Positions 6,477 to 8,329 of a stretch of DNA of 8,329 bases are shown here, piece after piece. Positions within the stretch are counted from its first letter, which is position 1, and each line of letters begins with the position of its first letter. Under the pieces are notes generated by a model. The model had not been told where the DNA came from. It saw only the letters and a program-made list of their open reading frames with translations, and searched no databases. The translations under genes were made by a program, and so were the position numbers. The stretch is from an uncultured Erysipelotrichaceae bacterium (GTDB lineage Bacteria; Bacillota_I; Bacilli_A; RF39; UBA660), in assembly GCA_902783215.1 (NCBI GenBank), contig CACZQD010000081.1:1-8329 (forward strand), given 5' to 3'.

Positions 6477-6488
6477 GGTGATTATATG
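6477..6488 (+). promoter_or_regulatory. Initiation motif GGTGATTATATG of the DUF2229-like gene
   Basis: The 12 bases are identical to those before the Fic-family gene and the COG3581-like gene. GGTGAT is the ribosome-binding part and the ATG is at 6486. The match to the COG3581-like leader extends upstream (6464-6488 against 7393-7417, 21 of 25 identical). Confidence 0.65.
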
Positions 6489-7373
6489 ACTGTTGGAATA
6501 CCTAGAAGCTTATTTTATTATTATGATGGAGAAATATGGATATCATTTTTTAAATCTTTAGATATTAATTATGTTGTTAGTCCTGTAACTACTAAAGAAA
6601 TTATTGAATTAGGTTTAAAATATTCTAATGATGAGATGTGTATGTCTTTAAAAAATTATATTGGACATGTTGCACATTTAATAGATAAGTGTGATTATAT
6701 ATTAGTTCCTAGAGTAGATAATTATGGTACAAATAATCAAACATGTACTAATTTTTTAGCTATGTATGATTTAATTAATAATTTATTTGATGTTAATCTA
6801 TTAAATTATAATATCAATATTAATGATGATGAAACATTAAGAAAGGGTTTAATTGATATTGGATATAGTTTAAAAAAAGATTCTAAATTAGTAAAACAGA
6901 GTGTGAATAAAGCAATTAAAGATTATAAACATAAGCGAAAAAGAAAAATTTTTAATAATATTTTAAAGTTAAAAAGTAATAAGAAGAAAGTATTATTAAT
7001 ATCTCATTCTTATAATACTTATGATGAATTTATTGGTAAACCAATTATTAAATTATTAAATGATTTAGATATTGAAATAATCTATAGTGATTTATTTAAT
7101 CGTCAAAAAGCTAATGAATTGAGTAAAAACTTATCTAGTGATTTATATTGGAAGTATTCTAAAGATAGTATTGGTTCTATAGAACTTGTAAAAGATAGGG
7201 TAGATGGTATTTTGTTTTTAACAACTTTTCCTTGTGGACTTGATTCTTTAGTTAATGAACTAGTTATTCGTAGAATAAATGTTCCATATTTAAATATTAT
7301 TATTGATGATTTAGATTCTTTATCTGGTATTGAAACTAGAGTAGAAAGTTTTGTCGATATTTTAAATCAATAG
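6486..7373 (+). CDS. DUF2229/COG3580-like protein related to 2-hydroxyacyl-CoA dehydratase/activase
   Basis: The 295-residue product begins V-G-I-P-R-S-L-F-Y-Y-Y (3-13), the hallmark opening of DUF2229/COG3580 proteins. It continues with V-S-P-V-T-T-K-E-I-I-E-L-G at 31-43, D-E-M-C at 49-52, D-Y-I-L-V-P-R at 70-76, F-P-C-G at 248-251 and a final block with I-D-D, G-I-E-T-R-V-E-S-F near 273-289. These proteins occur next to, or fused with, ASKHA-type activase ATPases of the HgdC/BadF group and resemble the iron-sulfur dehydratase subunits. Cys52, Cys87 and Cys250 are candidates for cluster ligands. It is a little short for the family. No reaction has been shown for stand-alone members to my knowledge, so the substrate is unknown. 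It is followed 41 nt later by its usual partner COG3581. It has no membrane segment and is presumably cytosolic and oxygen-sensitive. Confidence 0.87.
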   Translation: MTVGIPRSLFYYYDGEIWISFFKSLDINYVVSPVTTKEIIELGLKYSNDEMCMSLKNYIGHVAHLIDKCDYILVPRVDNYGTNNQTCTNFLAMYDLINNLFDVNLLNYNININDDETLRKGLIDIGYSLKKDSKLVKQSVNKAIKDYKHKRKRKIFNNILKLKSNKKKVLLISHSYNTYDEFIGKPIIKLLNDLDIEIIYSDLFNRQKANELSKNLSSDLYWKYSKDSIGSIELVKDRVDGILFLTTFPCGLDSLVNELVIRRINVPYLNIIIDDLDSLSGIETRVESFVDILNQ

Positions 7374-7374
7374 T

Positions 7375-7402
7375 ATATGTTTAAATATTAAACATATTCT
7401 TT
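7375..7402 (+). terminator. Intercistronic hairpin, possible weak terminator or processing site
   Basis: A perfect 10-bp inverted repeat, ATATGTTTAA (7375-7384) and TTAAACATAT (7388-7397), around the 3-nt loop ATA is followed by the short, broken U-tract TCTTT. It is almost all A-T and the T-run is poor, so termination would be partial. It may instead stabilise or divide the mRNA of the two partner genes. Confidence 0.45.
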
Positions 7403-7405
7403 AAT

Positions 7406-7417
7406 GGTGATTATATG
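7406..7417 (+). promoter_or_regulatory. Initiation motif GGTGATTATATG of the COG3581-like gene
   Basis: This is the third copy of the identical 12-nt segment; the ATG is at 7415. TATTCT at 7395-7400 stands at the same distance from the ATG as TATAAT does in front of the DUF2229-like gene. It overlaps the hairpin and is a poor -10, so co-transcription from upstream is more likely. Confidence 0.6.
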
Positions 7418-8329
7418 GACAAAGTAATTTCTTTTCCTACATTAGATAATTATGCTTATCCAGCCTTTTATGTATTAAGTCATATTAGTAAGTGCAGGAT
7501 CATTATGCCTAATAAAATAACTAATAAAACTATAGAATTAGGAACTAAATATAGTCCTGATTTTGTATGTACTCCTTTTAAGTATACTTTGGGAACACTA
7601 CTTGAAAGTATAGATAATGGTGCGAATTATTTATTACAATTTGGTGGTGGATGCAGGTATGGATATTATGCAGAATTACAAAAACAAATTATAAAAGATT
7701 TGGGATATAATGTTGAACTTGAAAGTTTAATTATTGGTGGTAAAGCTGACCCTAGAAGAATATATCATATATTAAAAAAGATTGATCCTAGTATTAATTA
7801 TTATAAAACAGTTTATTATTCATTAATAGGAATATTAATGGTTAGATATATGGATAAGATAGATGAGTATATTCGATTAAATATTGGTTTTGAAGTTAAT
7901 AAAGGTTCTTTTATTAGTTTAAAAGAAGAAATGTTAGAAGATTTTATGAAGGTTAAAAGTTTGTTTTCTTTGCGAAAAACATATAGAAAATATATAAGAA
8001 AATTTAAGAAAATTGAAATTAATAAACCATCAAATTGTATTAAAATTGGTATTATTGGCGAATTATATACCGTTATGGAAAATGGTGCGAATTATCATTT
8101 AGAAGAATATTTGGCTAGTCGTAATGTTGAAATAAAAAGATATACGAATGTTAGTTATTTGCTTTTTAAAAAGAAAAAATTAGTGAGGAAATATTTAAAA
8201 AAATTAAAAAATATTAAGTATCGTATGGGTGCGGATGCAGTTGATAATATTTATCATACGAAACAGTTATGTGAGATGGGATATGATGGAATTATTCATA
8301 TTAAGTCTTCTTTTTGTACTCCGGAGATA
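7415..8329 (+). CDS. COG3581-like partner protein related to 2-hydroxyacyl-CoA dehydratase (3' end outside window)
   Basis: Reading from ATG 7415 gives 305 codons without a stop up to the window end, so the gene is truncated at its 3' side. The product opens K-V-I-S-F-P-T-L-D-N at 3-12. It then has N-K-I-T-N-K-T-I-E-L-G at 33-43, K-Y-S-P-D-F-V-C-T-P at 45-54, G-G-G-C-R-Y-G-Y-Y at 77-85, K-I-G-I-I-G-E at 210-216, Y-R-M-G-A-D-A-V-D-N at 269-278 and I-K-S-S-F-C-T-P-E at 296-304. These blocks are those of COG3581, the constant companion of COG3580/DUF2229 proteins. Cys52, Cys80 and Cys301 sit in conserved-looking motifs and may bind a [4Fe-4S] cluster. The N-terminal T-K-x-x-I-E-L-G-x-K-Y-S segment parallels that of the gene before it, so the two are probably ancient paralogues forming a heteromeric complex. 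The family normally continues for several dozen residues more. The reaction is unknown. Confidence 0.87.
   Translation, partial: MDKVISFPTLDNYAYPAFYVLSHISKCRIIMPNKITNKTIELGTKYSPDFVCTPFKYTLGTLLESIDNGANYLLQFGGGCRYGYYAELQKQIIKDLGYNVELESLIIGGKADPRRIYHILKKIDPSINYYKTVYYSLIGILMVRYMDKIDEYIRLNIGFEVNKGSFISLKEEMLEDFMKVKSLFSLRKTYRKYIRKFKKIEINKPSNCIKIGIIGELYTVMENGANYHLEEYLASRNVEIKRYTNVSYLLFKKKKLVRKYLKKLKNIKYRMGADAVDNIYHTKQLCEMGYDGIIHIKSSFCTPEI

Overview
The window is very A+T-rich (by eye about three quarters A+T, not computed). It uses the standard bacterial code: tadB ends in TGA, and tryptophan is written TGG throughout. A Bacilli-type MurC and a FemAB-type peptidoglycan aminoacyltransferase show that the cell makes a wall. 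Tad-type secretion genes and a pair of proteins related to 2-hydroxyacyl-CoA dehydratase/activase suggest an anaerobic, low-GC Firmicute. A gut-associated, Mollicutes-like Bacilli lineage (RF39/Erysipelotrichales neighbourhood) would fit, but that placement is inference.

Bases 1-3927, plus strand: the 3' end of a probable Tad/type IV-filament operon that runs straight into murC. In order these are the C-terminal part of a secreted or pilin-like protein ending in a V-R-P-V-I-N motif, a TadB-like T2SSF membrane protein with an unusual extra N-terminal beta-rich domain, a TadC-like T2SSF protein, and murC. The junctions are tight (14, 3 and 2 nt). The ribosome-binding sites of tadC and murC lie inside the last codons of the preceding gene, so the genes are probably co-transcribed and translationally coupled.

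Bases 3918-5308: a perfect 15-bp inverted repeat forms a bidirectional terminator that contains the stop codons of both convergent genes, murC (+) and the FemAB-family gene (-). The FemAB gene probably starts at a GTG three codons inside the longest open frame. A short divergent intergenic region carries one convincing promoter in each direction.

Bases 5309-6463, plus strand: a Fic-domain protein with a built-in inhibitory-helix motif and its own terminator.

Bases 6464-8329, plus strand: two adjacent genes, a complete DUF2229/COG3580-like protein and a COG3581-like protein cut off by the window end. They are partner proteins of the 2-hydroxyacyl-CoA dehydratase/activase superfamily and keep cysteines that could hold an iron-sulfur cluster. 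The BadF/HgdC-type ATPase that often accompanies them is not in the window. The fic gene and both of these genes share an identical 12-nt initiation segment, GGTGATTATATG.

There is no RNA gene, CRISPR array, insertion sequence or other mobile element that I can see. No stretch over 300 bases lacks a gene; the longest gap is the 123-base divergent promoter region.
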